Source: JBJXHC01 sp964538485 (GTDB taxonomy: Bacteria; Bacteroidota; Ignavibacteria; UBA10030; UBA6906). Taken from it: a stretch of 29,013 nucleotides of DNA. The notes under the pieces are model-generated. The model did not search any database. It saw only the letters and a program-made list of their open reading frames with translations, and had not been told where the DNA came from. Below are positions 1-7,509 of this stretch, in pieces. The stretch covers positions 1 to 29,013 of the forward strand of contig CAZIHJ010000037.1 of the NCBI GenBank assembly GCA_964538485.1, written 5' to 3'. Each line of letters opens with the position of its first letter. Within the stretch, counting starts at the first letter, position 1. A program made the position numbers and the translations under genes.

Positions 1-119
1 CCTACATGGATATGTGATTTCAGCAGGGTCAATTCCTCCGTATGTTACCACACGCAAGCATGATCTAAAATCGAGTACTCTCGCAGTCAATTCTCACATA
101 CAAGATTCAAGGAGGTTAT
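1..119. other. Left-edge leader, no assignable gene
   Basis: No gene can be assigned here. Three frames enter from the left edge: one stops at 15-17, one at 61-63, and one stays open into the cytochrome gene. Any of the first two could be the tail of an upstream gene, but too few residues are visible. The last bases carry the Shine-Dalgarno AAGGAGGT (109-116) of the cytochrome c gene. I see no convincing -35/-10 pair. Confidence 0.4.
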
Positions 120-692
120 ATGCAACGATCGGTTCTTTGCGGTATGCTCGTCTGTGCGGCAGCGTTGGCAATATTCACATCAGATGGATGGGCAAGCGAT
201 AAATCAGCGAAAGGGTTTCCAAGTCAGGTTGCGCGCGGCAAGTATCTCGCGAGCTTTGCCGGCTGTACAGATTGTCATACACCAAAAGTATTCTCGCCGG
301 CAGGCGCTGAGCCGGACACTACGCGCTTGCTCTCCGGTCATCCGGCGGATGAAAAACTTCCTGAAGTACCTGTTGAGCATCTCGGCCCGGGCAAATGGGG
401 AGCCGTCACCAATGGTCACCTTACCGCATGGGCAGGGCCCTGGGGAATTTCATTCGCGCGCAATCTTACACCCGACGTTGCCACTGGTTTGGGAAGTTGG
501 ACTCCGGAGATGTTTGTGAAAACAATCCGGACGGGGAGACACATGGGCGAAGGACGACCTCTCCTGCCGCCGATGCCCTGGCAGCAGGTGTCAACACTGA
601 CCGATGATGACTTGAAAGCCGTCTTTGCCTACTTGCAATCGTTGAAGCCGATTGAGAATGCGGTTCCAGATCCTATTCCCCCGAAACAGTAA
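120..692 (+). CDS. Exported monoheme cytochrome c
   Basis: A 190-residue exported c-type cytochrome, presumably an electron carrier in the periplasm. Residues 1-25 form a signal peptide (hydrophobic LVCAAALAIF, likely cleavage after GWA). A single heme-attachment motif CTDCH lies at residues 49-53, and Met152 in LLPPMPW is the likely distal heme ligand, since a methionine near the C-terminal third of the domain is usual in class I cytochromes. The mature protein is longer than a minimal class I domain because of an insertion at about residues 57-110. The ATG at 120 follows AAGGAGGT with a short 3-base gap. The next gene, a cupredoxin-like protein, begins 15 bases after the stop, so the two are probably cotranscribed. 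The electron donor and acceptor cannot be read from the sequence. Confidence 0.85.
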   Translation: MQRSVLCGMLVCAAALAIFTSDGWASDKSAKGFPSQVARGKYLASFAGCTDCHTPKVFSPAGAEPDTTRLLSGHPADEKLPEVPVEHLGPGKWGAVTNGHLTAWAGPWGISFARNLTPDVATGLGSWTPEMFVKTIRTGRHMGEGRPLLPPMPWQQVSTLTDDDLKAVFAYLQSLKPIENAVPDPIPPKQ

Positions 693-707
693 GGCAGCGA
701 GGAAGAC

Positions 708-1562
708 ATGCACACGGCAAGCGCGTTGAGAGTGTTCTTTGTCCTGATTGGTTGGCTGATGGTGACGGTTCTTGGAACCGCGCAGTCCATGTATAAGGAA
801 ACTGCGGTCAGCAACGGAGGCACGATAAGGGGCGTTGTACGTGCAGCTCCGGGGACGAAGAATGCCGACGTGCTTGCAGTGCATAAAGACGACAAAATCT
901 GTGGCCGACAAAAACCCTCACCACGATTGCAGTTGGGGAAGAATGGTGGTGTGGCGAATGCCGTGATCTTTATTGAGGGAATACAGGAAGGAAAGCGATT
1001 CGCGGCTCACGGAAAGTATGTGCTCGACCAGAAGGGATGTGAATACGTTCCCCACATATCGATTCTGCCTTTCGGGGCAACGCTCGAAATCATGAACAGC
1101 GACCCGCTGTTGCACAACGTACACGCATACGATCACGAGCTTGGCAAAACACTCTTCAATATCGCCCAACCCATCAAGGGGCAGCGGACTCCGATCAAAC
1201 ACACGACATTCAAGAAGCCCGGTGTTTATCTCGCGACATGCGATGCCGGACATCCGTGGATGAGCGCATACATCATGGTAACCGCCCACCCGTACTATGT
1301 GAAGACCGGCAACGACGGTAGTTTTAGTCTGGATGACGTTCCACCGGGAGTTTATACACTCACAATGTGGCACGAGGGGGTGAATATTACAAAGACATTG
1401 GATGACGGCGGTAAACCCAAGGCATACATTTTCGAACCACCTTATGTGTTGAGTCAGCAAGTGATCGTTCCGGAGCGGGGAAACGTTGCTGCAGACTTCG
1501 AGCTTGTTGTGAGGAAGTTGTCCCCGAGCCCCTTGCCGTCTGCAGGAATTCCCCAAGAATAG
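708..1562 (+). CDS. Exported cupredoxin-like protein with carboxypeptidase-regulatory domain
   Basis: A 284-residue exported protein. The N-terminal hydrophobic segment (about residues 8-24, ending TAQ) is a signal peptide. The middle part reads as a cupredoxin fold: His136 in LLHN, then Cys178, His182 and Met185 in CDAGHPWM, the order and spacing of a type 1 copper site (C-x3-H-x2-M). Residues 197-222 (TGNDGSFSLDDVPPGVY) match a carboxypeptidase-regulatory-like beta domain. Proteins of this build are often named methylamine utilization protein by homology, without proof of that role. Two further cysteines (65 and 111) could form a disulfide. A GAGGA motif lies before the ATG. Position between a cytochrome c and a membrane peptide suggests a periplasmic electron-transfer or copper-binding role; that is inference. 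Confidence 0.75.
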   Translation: MHTASALRVFFVLIGWLMVTVLGTAQSMYKETAVSNGGTIRGVVRAAPGTKNADVLAVHKDDKICGRQKPSPRLQLGKNGGVANAVIFIEGIQEGKRFAAHGKYVLDQKGCEYVPHISILPFGATLEIMNSDPLLHNVHAYDHELGKTLFNIAQPIKGQRTPIKHTTFKKPGVYLATCDAGHPWMSAYIMVTAHPYYVKTGNDGSFSLDDVPPGVYTLTMWHEGVNITKTLDDGGKPKAYIFEPPYVLSQQVIVPERGNVAADFELVVRKLSPSPLPSAGIPQE

Positions 1563-1573
1563 CCATCACGAAC

Positions 1574-1711
1574 ATGCATGGAATGATTGTCATTACGAGA
1601 ATATTGAAGTGGATTGTCATCAACACAGCCAGTCTCCTGGCGCTGTTGTTGGTGGGATACACCATCGTACTTCTTTCCGCAAATCCCCAGCTCCTCGCAT
1701 TTCTCCGGTAG
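1574..1711 (+). CDS. Small single-span membrane protein (45 aa)
   Basis: A short reading frame of 45 residues beginning 11 bases after the cupredoxin stop. It has a basic N-terminus (MHGMIVITRILKW), a hydrophobic span of about 20 residues (roughly 14-36, including SLLALLLVGYTIVLL) and a short polar tail ending in TAG at 1709-1711. A second in-frame ATG lies at residue 4. The Shine-Dalgarno is poor, so translation may depend on coupling to the upstream gene. The charge and hydrophobicity pattern and the position support a real small membrane subunit, perhaps an anchor for the redox pair upstream. No family is recognised. Confidence 0.5.
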   Translation: MHGMIVITRILKWIVINTASLLALLLVGYTIVLLSANPQLLAFLR

Positions 1712-1950
1712 CATCTGGCGTCTGAAGTGTCTCATTGGCAGTGAAATCGGACGCATATTCAGGCACTCCTGTAAAGATTTCAGTCTACTGCTGACGAACT
1801 GGCAAACCAGTTTCCCCATCCCCAAGACCCTTCTCAGCTAACCCACTTGTTTTCAATGTCTTCCACCAAGTTGCCAGGAATGGCACGTCCGTTGAATTCT
1901 GTTTGGCAACACGATAAACAACCGTTCCACAAAATCAGGAGGATACTGCA
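1712..1950. other. Intergenic region before hsp20 cluster
   Basis: About 240 bases without a convincing gene. A small hairpin is present (AACTGG 1797-1802 pairs with CCAGTT 1807-1812, loop CAAA) but no T-run follows. The region must hold the promoter of the Hsp20 genes. Candidates are a sigma-54-like element at 1881-1895 and a weak sigma-70-like pair, TTGAAT (1892-1897), 17 bases, TAAACA (1915-1920). No CIRCE-type inverted repeat was seen. Confidence 0.4.
1881..1895 (+). promoter_or_regulatory. Possible sigma-54-type -24/-12 element
   Basis: TGGCACG at 1881-1887 is a perfect -24 box, followed after TCCG by TTGA at 1892-1895. The spacing between the GG and the -12 dinucleotide is correct (10 bases), but the -12 box should be TTGC, so the most conserved C is missing. 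It may be a weak or degenerate site, or chance. Confidence 0.25.
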
Positions 1951-2400
1951 ATGGTAGTTCGAGTTCATCGTTTTCCGTCGTTCGCTTCAGCCGGTGATGT
2001 GAATTTCGATTTTGAAAGAGAGATTGACACCATGTTCGGCGATATACTGAACACAAGGGTTATCGAGCCGGCGCGACGTCCGTCTCCGTCGTTGGATGTT
2101 GCTGAACAAGACAATGAAACCATCGTAGTCGCAGAATTGCCCGGTGTACGCAAGGAGGATGTGAAGGTCTCCGTGCATGATGGCGTTCTTACGATCAGTG
2201 GTGAACGGAAAGCCCATCAATTGCCGGAAAAGTCGGCATGGGTGCGAAATGAAATCTCCACCGGACAGTTCAGTCGCAGCATTCAGTTGCCGCACGAAGT
2301 GCAGATGAACGGCATCTCCGCCGAATTGACCAATGGCGTGTTGCGAATTGTTTTGCCGAAGGCGGAGGAAGCCCGGCCACGTGAGATCCAGGTGAAGTAA
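1951..2400 (+). CDS. Hsp20 / alpha-crystallin small heat-shock protein (copy 1)
   Basis: A 149-residue small heat-shock protein, an ATP-independent holdase that keeps unfolding proteins soluble in the cytoplasm. The alpha-crystallin domain spans about residues 45-140, with the conserved AELPGVRKEDVKV strand and the NGVLRIVLPK signature near the C-terminus. The end PREIQVK carries an I-x-V form of the C-terminal I-x-I/V anchor used in oligomer assembly. AGGAGGA stands just before the ATG. It is first of three adjacent hsp20 genes, 17 bases ahead of the second, so they probably form one operon. Length and domain order are normal. Confidence 0.92.
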   Translation: MVVRVHRFPSFASAGDVNFDFEREIDTMFGDILNTRVIEPARRPSPSLDVAEQDNETIVVAELPGVRKEDVKVSVHDGVLTISGERKAHQLPEKSAWVRNEISTGQFSRSIQLPHEVQMNGISAELTNGVLRIVLPKAEEARPREIQVK

Positions 2401-2417
2401 AGACGGGAGTACCAACC

Positions 2418-2816
2418 ATGACAAAAAATACAGAAGTCAATGTTTCTCAACAGAGCGGGAATCTCCCGATGACACGGAAAGATGTGCTGGAACGTTATGT
2501 AACACCGGCAGCGGATATTATCGAAACACCGGATATGTACGTGTTGACGATAGATCTTCCGGGCGCAGTCAAGGAGACGATCGGGGTGAGTATCCGGAAC
2601 AATACGCTGACCATCGTGGCTCCGGTGGGAGAACGTCACAAGGAGAACTCGACCCTGTTGTTCAGTGAACTTCGCAGCACGTCATACTATCGTGAGTTCA
2701 ATCTCGGAGACGGTGTAAACCGCAATGCAGTTACTGCACACTACGAAGACGGTGTTTTGAACGTGCGGCTCTCGAAGACCGAAAAAATGAAACCGAGGGA
2801 AATCCCAATTCAATAA
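2418..2816 (+). CDS. Hsp20 / alpha-crystallin small heat-shock protein (copy 2, divergent)
   Basis: A 132-residue Hsp20 family holdase, the shortest and most divergent of the three. The alpha-crystallin domain covers about residues 28-125: TPAADIIETPDMYVLTIDLPG opens it and EDGVLNVRLSKTEK closes it. The C-terminus PREIPIQ holds a classical I-P-I anchor, so it should still co-assemble with other subunits. It lacks the usual EDVKV segment (here KETIGVSI) and the N-terminal arm is polar rather than hydrophobic, which suggests a different client or partner role. It lies 17 bases after copy 1 and 37 bases before copy 3. Confidence 0.88.
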   Translation: MTKNTEVNVSQQSGNLPMTRKDVLERYVTPAADIIETPDMYVLTIDLPGAVKETIGVSIRNNTLTIVAPVGERHKENSTLLFSELRSTSYYREFNLGDGVNRNAVTAHYEDGVLNVRLSKTEKMKPREIPIQ

Positions 2817-2853
2817 CAACGATTCATCAACAGATCAAAAAGGAGGAATCATT

Positions 2854-3324
2854 ATGTCACTCATTCGTTGGAACCCAACACGTGAACTGACCACATTCCC
2901 GGCTGATGTGTTGAGCATGCAGCGGGAAATCAACCGGATGTTCGATGGTGTCTTCCGGGGTGGAATACAGGACGATGGCTCATTGTTCTCCACGGCCTGG
3001 ACCCCGGCGGTTGATATCACGGAACACGAAACGGAATATCTTGTCAAGGCCGAGCTTCCGGGCGTCAGCAAGGAAGATGTAAAGATCACCATGCAGGATA
3101 ATATCCTGACCATCCGTGGCGAGAAGAAGCAGGAGAAGGAAACAAAAGAGGGGAACCTCCACCGTGTCGAACGCTCGTACGGTTCATTCCAGCGGTCGTT
3201 CACACTCCCTGCAACGGTCAAGGGAGACAAGATCGAGGCCTCGTACAAGGACGGCATCCTGTCCGTCACGCTCCCCAAAGCAGAAGAGGCGATGCCAAAA
3301 CAGATCGAGGTCAAGGTAAAGTAA
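2854..3324 (+). CDS. Hsp20 / alpha-crystallin small heat-shock protein (copy 3)
   Basis: A 156-residue Hsp20 of the common bacterial class A type. The N-terminus MSLIRWNPTREL and the REINRMFDGVF helix are typical, followed by the alpha-crystallin domain (about residues 48-145; AELPGVSKEDVKITMQDN, KDGILSVTLPK) and an IEV anchor at the end (PKQIEVKVK). A strong Shine-Dalgarno AAGGAGGAA precedes the ATG, the best of the three genes, so this copy may be made in greatest amount. A terminator-like hairpin lies at 3360-3416, ending the three-gene unit. Confidence 0.93.
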   Translation: MSLIRWNPTRELTTFPADVLSMQREINRMFDGVFRGGIQDDGSLFSTAWTPAVDITEHETEYLVKAELPGVSKEDVKITMQDNILTIRGEKKQEKETKEGNLHRVERSYGSFQRSFTLPATVKGDKIEASYKDGILSVTLPKAEEAMPKQIEVKVK

Positions 3325-3359
3325 AGCCGAAAATTTACATTCGGTAGCTCAAAGAAATA

Positions 3360-3416
3360 GGCGGGGCAGAGTTCTGTTGGAGGTGGGAACGGAACGATAA
3401 CCCCGCCTTTGTTTTA
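3360..3416 (+). terminator. Rho-independent terminator after hsp20 cluster
   Basis: GGCGGGG (3360-3366) pairs with CCCCGCC (3401-3407), followed by TTTGTTTT. The loop is long (34 bases) but contains a small inner hairpin (CAGAGTTCTG). A second small hairpin, CCGAA/TTCGG, lies upstream at 3327-3344. Confidence 0.65.
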
Positions 3417-3561
3417 TCAGCATTATTCCGTGGTTAAATCCACCCATTCTTGATAGCGGAACACGTTTATTTGTGTTATCGGCTTCAGGAATCGAAACTG
3501 TCCGCCTGGATTACATGTTATAGAAGCAGCAACAGATCAATCAATAGAGGGCATATACCCC

Positions 3562-5940
3562 ATGACAAAAACGAAAGTCCCACAGGCGCTCCCCGTTTTG
3601 CCGTTGAGAAACTCGGTGTTCTTTCCGCGCCAGGTAATGCCCCTGTCCATCGGGCGGGAAAGCAGTATCAAAGTGGTGGAAGATGCAATGAAAGACGACG
3701 GACTGGTGGTGATCGTTGCACAGACCGACGGGACAGTGGAAAAACCGGCCGAGAAGGATATTTACTGGGTCGGGACGGTTGCAAAGATTCTCAAGACATT
3801 TACTCTCAATGATGGAACGCGGAGTGTCCTCATGCAGGGACTTCATCGTGTCCATCTGCTTTCGATTCTCCATACCGATCCGTTCATTCGTGCCGTGGTA
3901 CGTGATGCGGAAGAGACATTCGAGACGGGCGAAGAAATCGACGCCATGGCAACGAACCTGAAAACACTCTTCAGAAAAGCTGTAGACCTTGCCCCGAATC
4001 TCACGGACGAACAACTGACCATCGTGCTCAATGTTGACCAACCCGATGCAATTGCGGATGTCGTGTGTTCGATGATCCAGTTGCCGGTCGTCGAGAAGCA
4101 GCAGATACTCGAAACACTTGATTTGCGAAAACGCATGGAGCAGGTGACTGTGGGTCTCACCAAGCTCATCCAGAAACTTGAGTTGAGTAGCAAGATTCAA
4201 TCGGAAGTGCAGGACGGCATCAACAAGAGCCAGCGCGAATATTACCTGCGCGAGCAAATGAAGGCGATCAAGAAGGAATTGGGTGAAGACGAAGACAAGG
4301 TGGAAGTCGCCGAACTGCGCAAGCGTGTGGATGCCGCGAAGCTGCCTGAAGAAGCGCTCAAAGTTGCCAACAAGGAACTCGAGCGCCTCGCGCAAATGAA
4401 CCCGGCTTCAGCCGAGTATACCGTGAGCCGGACGTACCTTGACTGGATTCTGGATCTTCCCTGGAGTGTCAGCACTGAGGACAATCTCGATATCAAGCAG
4501 GCGGGCGAAGTGCTGGAGAAGGATCATTATGGCCTGGACAAAGTAAAGAAACGTGTTTTGGAATATCTCGCCGTCCGCAAATTAAAGAACGACATGCGCG
4601 GTCCGATTCTCGTGTTTGTCGGTCCTCCCGGTGTCGGGAAGACATCATTGGGACGCTCGATTGCCAATGCGCTTGGACGCAAGTTCGTGCGTATTTCGCT
4701 TGGCGGTGTACACGATGAAGCGGAGATTCGCGGTCACCGTCGCACGTACATTGGTGCGTTGCCGGGACGAATCGTGCAGGGATTGAAGAAGGCCGGCTCC
4801 AACAATCCGGTTTTCATGCTGGATGAAGTAGACAAGCTGGGCAACGATTTTCGCGGCGATCCGTCATCGGCATTACTGGAAGTCCTGGACCCGGAACAGA
4901 ACTTTTCGTTCAGCGATCATTATCTGGAGATTCCGTTTGATCTTTCAAAGGTGATGTTCATTGCGACGGCAAACATGATCGAGCCGATACCGCCGCCATT
5001 GCGTGACCGTATGGAGATTATCGAAATCCCCAGTTACATCGAAGAGGAAAAGATACACATTGCCAAGCGGTTCCTTCTACCGAAGCAGCGTGACGAGCAT
5101 GGTGTGCAGGAGAACCAGTTTGCCATCGAGGATGAGGCATTGCGTGAGATCATTACCGGCTACACACGCGAAGCCGGCGTGCGCAACCTCGAACGCCAGA
5201 TCGCCACGGTGATTCGAAGCGTGGCGCGGGAGATTGCCGAAGGTATTACCTCACAGGCGACTGTCGTGAAAGACATGCTTGTGAAGATCCTTGGCAAGGA
5301 GAAGTTTTACCGTGATGTTGCGGAACGCATCAATAGACCCGGCATCGCGGTCGGTCTGGCGTGGACTCCTGTTGGCGGTGACATCCTTTTTATCGAAGCA
5401 ACGAAGATGAAGGGGAAGGGAAACCTGATTATCACCGGACAACTCGGTGAAGTGATGAAGGAATCCGTGCAGGCGGCGTTGAGTTTCATAGCGGCCAACG
5501 CGCGTGTGTTGGGCATACCGGAGGATTTCCGCGAGAAGAATGACATCCACGTTCACGTGCCTGCGGGAGCAATCCCCAAGGACGGTCCGTCGGCCGGCGT
5601 CACAATGCTGACGGCGCTGGTGTCATTGCTCACCGGTCGCCTTGTGCGTAACGATCTGGCGATGACAGGCGAAATCACGCTGCGCGGCGCTGTGCTTCCC
5701 ATCGGCGGTGTGAAGGAGAAAGTCCTTGCTGCGCACCGGGCAGGAATTAAAACTGTGCTGTTGCCGGAGCGCAACCGTCACGACATCGACGAGATTCCGA
5801 AGTCGGCGGTTGAGGGAGAAGGTGCAATTCAATTCCATTTCATCAAGGAGATGAGCGAAGTGCTCGAACTTGCTCTTGCACCTGCCGGCGAATCCGAGCA
5901 AACACCGGATCTGGATGTGAAGGAGATTGCGGTCAACTAA
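3562..5940 (+). CDS. lon: ATP-dependent Lon protease
   Basis: A 792-residue Lon, the cytoplasmic ATP-driven protease that degrades misfolded and short-lived regulatory proteins. The LonN substrate-binding domain fills about residues 8-205 (LPVLPLRNSVFFP at its start), followed by a coiled-coil helical part, then the AAA+ module with Walker A GPPGVGKT at 354-361 and Walker B FMLDE ending at D421-E422. The C-terminal protease domain has Ser677 in DGPSAG and Lys720 in GGVKEK, 43 residues apart as in the E. coli catalytic pair. Length is standard. The Shine-Dalgarno is weak (AGAGGG at 3545-3550, 11 bases before the ATG). It follows three hsp20 genes, which would feed it held clients, and ends at a strong terminator. 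Confidence 0.97.
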   Translation: MTKTKVPQALPVLPLRNSVFFPRQVMPLSIGRESSIKVVEDAMKDDGLVVIVAQTDGTVEKPAEKDIYWVGTVAKILKTFTLNDGTRSVLMQGLHRVHLLSILHTDPFIRAVVRDAEETFETGEEIDAMATNLKTLFRKAVDLAPNLTDEQLTIVLNVDQPDAIADVVCSMIQLPVVEKQQILETLDLRKRMEQVTVGLTKLIQKLELSSKIQSEVQDGINKSQREYYLREQMKAIKKELGEDEDKVEVAELRKRVDAAKLPEEALKVANKELERLAQMNPASAEYTVSRTYLDWILDLPWSVSTEDNLDIKQAGEVLEKDHYGLDKVKKRVLEYLAVRKLKNDMRGPILVFVGPPGVGKTSLGRSIANALGRKFVRISLGGVHDEAEIRGHRRTYIGALPGRIVQGLKKAGSNNPVFMLDEVDKLGNDFRGDPSSALLEVLDPEQNFSFSDHYLEIPFDLSKVMFIATANMIEPIPPPLRDRMEIIEIPSYIEEEKIHIAKRFLLPKQRDEHGVQENQFAIEDEALREIITGYTREAGVRNLERQIATVIRSVAREIAEGITSQATVVKDMLVKILGKEKFYRDVAERINRPGIAVGLAWTPVGGDILFIEATKMKGKGNLIITGQLGEVMKESVQAALSFIAANARVLGIPEDFREKNDIHVHVPAGAIPKDGPSAGVTMLTALVSLLTGRLVRNDLAMTGEITLRGAVLPIGGVKEKVLAAHRAGIKTVLLPERNRHDIDEIPKSAVEGEGAIQFHFIKEMSEVLELALAPAGESEQTPDLDVKEIAVN

Positions 5941-5963
5941 ACGGTTTGTTCTACCGACACTCG

Positions 5964-6010
5964 AAGCCCGGAATGAGCTCATGACAGAGCTGTTCCGGGC
6001 TTGTCGTTTT
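5964..6010 (+). terminator. Rho-independent terminator after lon
   Basis: AAGCCCGGAA (5964-5973) is the perfect complement of TTCCGGGCTT (5993-6002), with an inner GAGCT/AGCTG region in the loop and a T-rich tail TTGTCGTTTT. It begins 23 bases after the lon stop codon. Confidence 0.85.
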
Positions 6011-6067
6011 CAGAGAACTCCTCTTTACAGTGACGCGTGACAATACGTCTTCCATGGGAGATCATCC

Positions 6068-6083
6068 CGGCATCGGGGTTGCA
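6068..6083 (+). promoter_or_regulatory. Possible sigma-54-type promoter of the lipoprotein gene
   Basis: CGGCAT, CGGGG, TTGCA: the GG at 6069-6070 and the GC at 6081-6082 are separated by the 10 bases expected for -24/-12 promoters, and the TTGCA box is complete. The -24 box is CGGCAT instead of TGGCAC. Transcription would start near 6094, some 90 bases before the lipoprotein ATG. A match this short can arise by chance. Confidence 0.3.
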
Positions 6084-6186
6084 ACAGAATGGTATGGCAG
6101 CATCGTATCGCATAAACAAGGGTATCTCCTCTTTCCCCTTTTTTTATGCAATACGAACCACTCAACAACCATGCAAAGGAATACTC

Positions 6187-6792
6187 ATGCGGACACTTTC
6201 GTTTTTGGTTATTCTATCACTTTTTGTAGCTGGGAGCCTTTTCGTCGGGTGTCAGGAGCAAGGTGCGAACATCGTCCCCGGCGCATTGGAATCAAGTGAC
6301 ACATCACCGGTCAATGGTGGCCCTGTCAAGAATGATAGTCTTATTTTCTTGTCTATTCCACCGATTGCTGAGATCATCGTCAATACATCCGACACAGCAG
6401 TGGTGAAGCCCAAAGGCCTCGCACGTCTCGTGGCCACTCTTGAGTACCTTTCACTCGACGGTCGTTACGTAACACTTTCGGCGGTATTTGTTATTCCTCA
6501 GAATGCCGTAGAAGAGCCTGTCACGATCTCAATGAGGATCGACCCATATACGGGATCACTGCTATTCCAGCCTTCCGGACTTGTATTTGCAGAGCCTGCT
6601 TCGCTTGATTTCTCTACAAGGAACATCGATCCGATTCCGGAGAATGCCCTGGTACAGTTCGCCTATGTGCGTACCGGTGGTCCGAACGAACTGATCACGT
6701 TTGCAAGCCTCCAAACTATTGGGAAGAGTGGAAAAATCGATATGCTTGGTGCGCGCATTAATCACTTCTCACGATATGCATTCGCCCGGTAG
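6187..6792 (+). CDS. Lipoprotein of unknown function
   Basis: A 201-residue secreted lipoprotein. The ATG at 6187 is preferred over an in-frame upstream start at 6037 because it follows AAAGGA (6175-6180) and directly gives a signal peptide (residues 1-21, LSFLVILSLFVAGSLFVG) ending at Cys22, the lipid-attachment residue. The mature part is rich in beta-type segments, with no Cys after residue 22 and no recognised catalytic motif. The sequence GLARLVATLEYLSLDGRYVTLSAVFVIP suggests a beta-sandwich. It stands alone after the lon terminator, possibly from a sigma-54-like promoter. No family name can be given. Confidence 0.7.
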   Translation: MRTLSFLVILSLFVAGSLFVGCQEQGANIVPGALESSDTSPVNGGPVKNDSLIFLSIPPIAEIIVNTSDTAVVKPKGLARLVATLEYLSLDGRYVTLSAVFVIPQNAVEEPVTISMRIDPYTGSLLFQPSGLVFAEPASLDFSTRNIDPIPENALVQFAYVRTGGPNELITFASLQTIGKSGKIDMLGARINHFSRYAFAR

Positions 6793-6962
6793 TGACAGCG
6801 CTCAATGATGATGTGTTGACATCGACATGAGAAGTGGCGGTTTTGTAATGCAGAATTTGTAGATTGTAGAAGTAGCTTGTAAGTTACGGGCCAGGTCTTT
6901 TTATCTGGAGAAGTGGCTGTCCTACTCGGAAGATTGAGCGGGGCGAGGGGATGCGTTTGTTT
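6793..6962. other. Non-coding stretch before assembly gap
   Basis: No gene is supported between the lipoprotein stop and the first N-run. On the minus strand one frame (about 6884-6962) could be the C-terminal end of the DUF4345 gene seen right of the gap, but the gap size is unknown and the residues do not clearly match that family. No terminator with a T-run was found. Confidence 0.4.
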
Positions 6963-7062
6963 NNNNNNNNNNNNNNNNNNNNNNNNNNNNNNNNNNNNNN
7001 NNNNNNNNNNNNNNNNNNNNNNNNNNNNNNNNNNNNNNNNNNNNNNNNNNNNNNNNNNNNNN
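6963..7062. other. Assembly gap of 100 N
   Basis: Exactly 100 unknown bases, the usual placeholder for a scaffold join of unknown size. It interrupts the DUF4345 gene on the minus strand. Any reading frame running through it is artificial. Confidence 0.98.
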
Positions 7063-7261
7063 ATACGCCGCCAAGAAACCTCACATGACTGTCCTGCGCA
7101 AGAAACCGCTGCTGGTTGGTGGGCTCTGCAAAATCGTTCGCTCCCTGCCAGCCGAGCGTGAGTATGCCGCCAAACCCGACGTTGATGCCGGTGTAGATGA
7201 TGGTGAGGCCGGCGAGAAAGAGGATGATTCGCAGAGGCAGCGCGGTTAGTGAGTTATTCAT
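7063..7261 (-). CDS. DUF4345 membrane protein, partial at gap
   Basis: The first 66 or so residues of a small membrane protein, read leftward and cut by the gap. The N-terminal helix (LPLRIILFLAGLTIIYTGINV), the GFGGILTLGWQG stretch and AQDSHVRFLGGV match my recollection of the DUF4345 family, small four-helix integral membrane proteins of about 120-130 residues with unknown function. The ATG at 7261 is chosen; a TTG four codons upstream (7273) is also possible. No clear Shine-Dalgarno is visible. The missing C-terminal half lies in or beyond the gap. Confidence 0.6.
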
Positions 7262-7289
7262 GAAATCATTCAAAAGTGAGAAATTGGCC

Positions 7290-7472
7290 TTACAATTTCC
7301 TTAGAGTTGAACCCGTTTCAATATCCGCAATCGCGTATTCCCTTTCTCGAGTGCCGGAGCCGCCCTGTCCAATTTGTTTGGAGACCTTGTATTGTCCGAA
7401 ATCTGTATGGAATATCACTTTGTCCTCTTCGTTAGCCCTGAGAAAATTCGTGAATGCAGAATCAAATTGCAA
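7290..7472 (-). CDS. Possible 60-aa small protein
   Basis: A short minus-strand frame of 60 residues with TTG start, preceded by AAGGA at a good distance (5 bases). It is polar and contains KVIFHTDFGQYKVSKQ and IGQGGSGTREREYA, with no cysteine, signal peptide or membrane span. It ends 28 bases before the DUF4345 start on the same strand. An opposite-strand frame of similar length overlaps it (7276-7494), and I cannot decide by composition alone. It may equally be a relic of a longer gene. Confidence 0.25.
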   Translation of the reverse strand: MQFDSAFTNFLRANEEDKVIFHTDFGQYKVSKQIGQGGSGTREREYAIADIETGSTLRKL

Positions 7473-7509
7473 CTTAATCCTTGATTCTTACTGATAGTTT
7501 GAACCATTT

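Noticed and set aside
918..1556. A 212-codon minus-strand frame opposite the cupredoxin gene
   Set aside because: The plus-strand gene has a signal peptide and copper-site residues, and the antisense frame shows none of these.
1712..1950. CIRCE element or HrcA site before the hsp20 genes
   Set aside because: No TTAGCACTC-type inverted repeat with 9-base loop is present.
6037..6186. Longer start for the lipoprotein gene
   Set aside because: The extra 50 residues would bury the lipoprotein signal; the internal ATG at 6187 has a good ribosome site.
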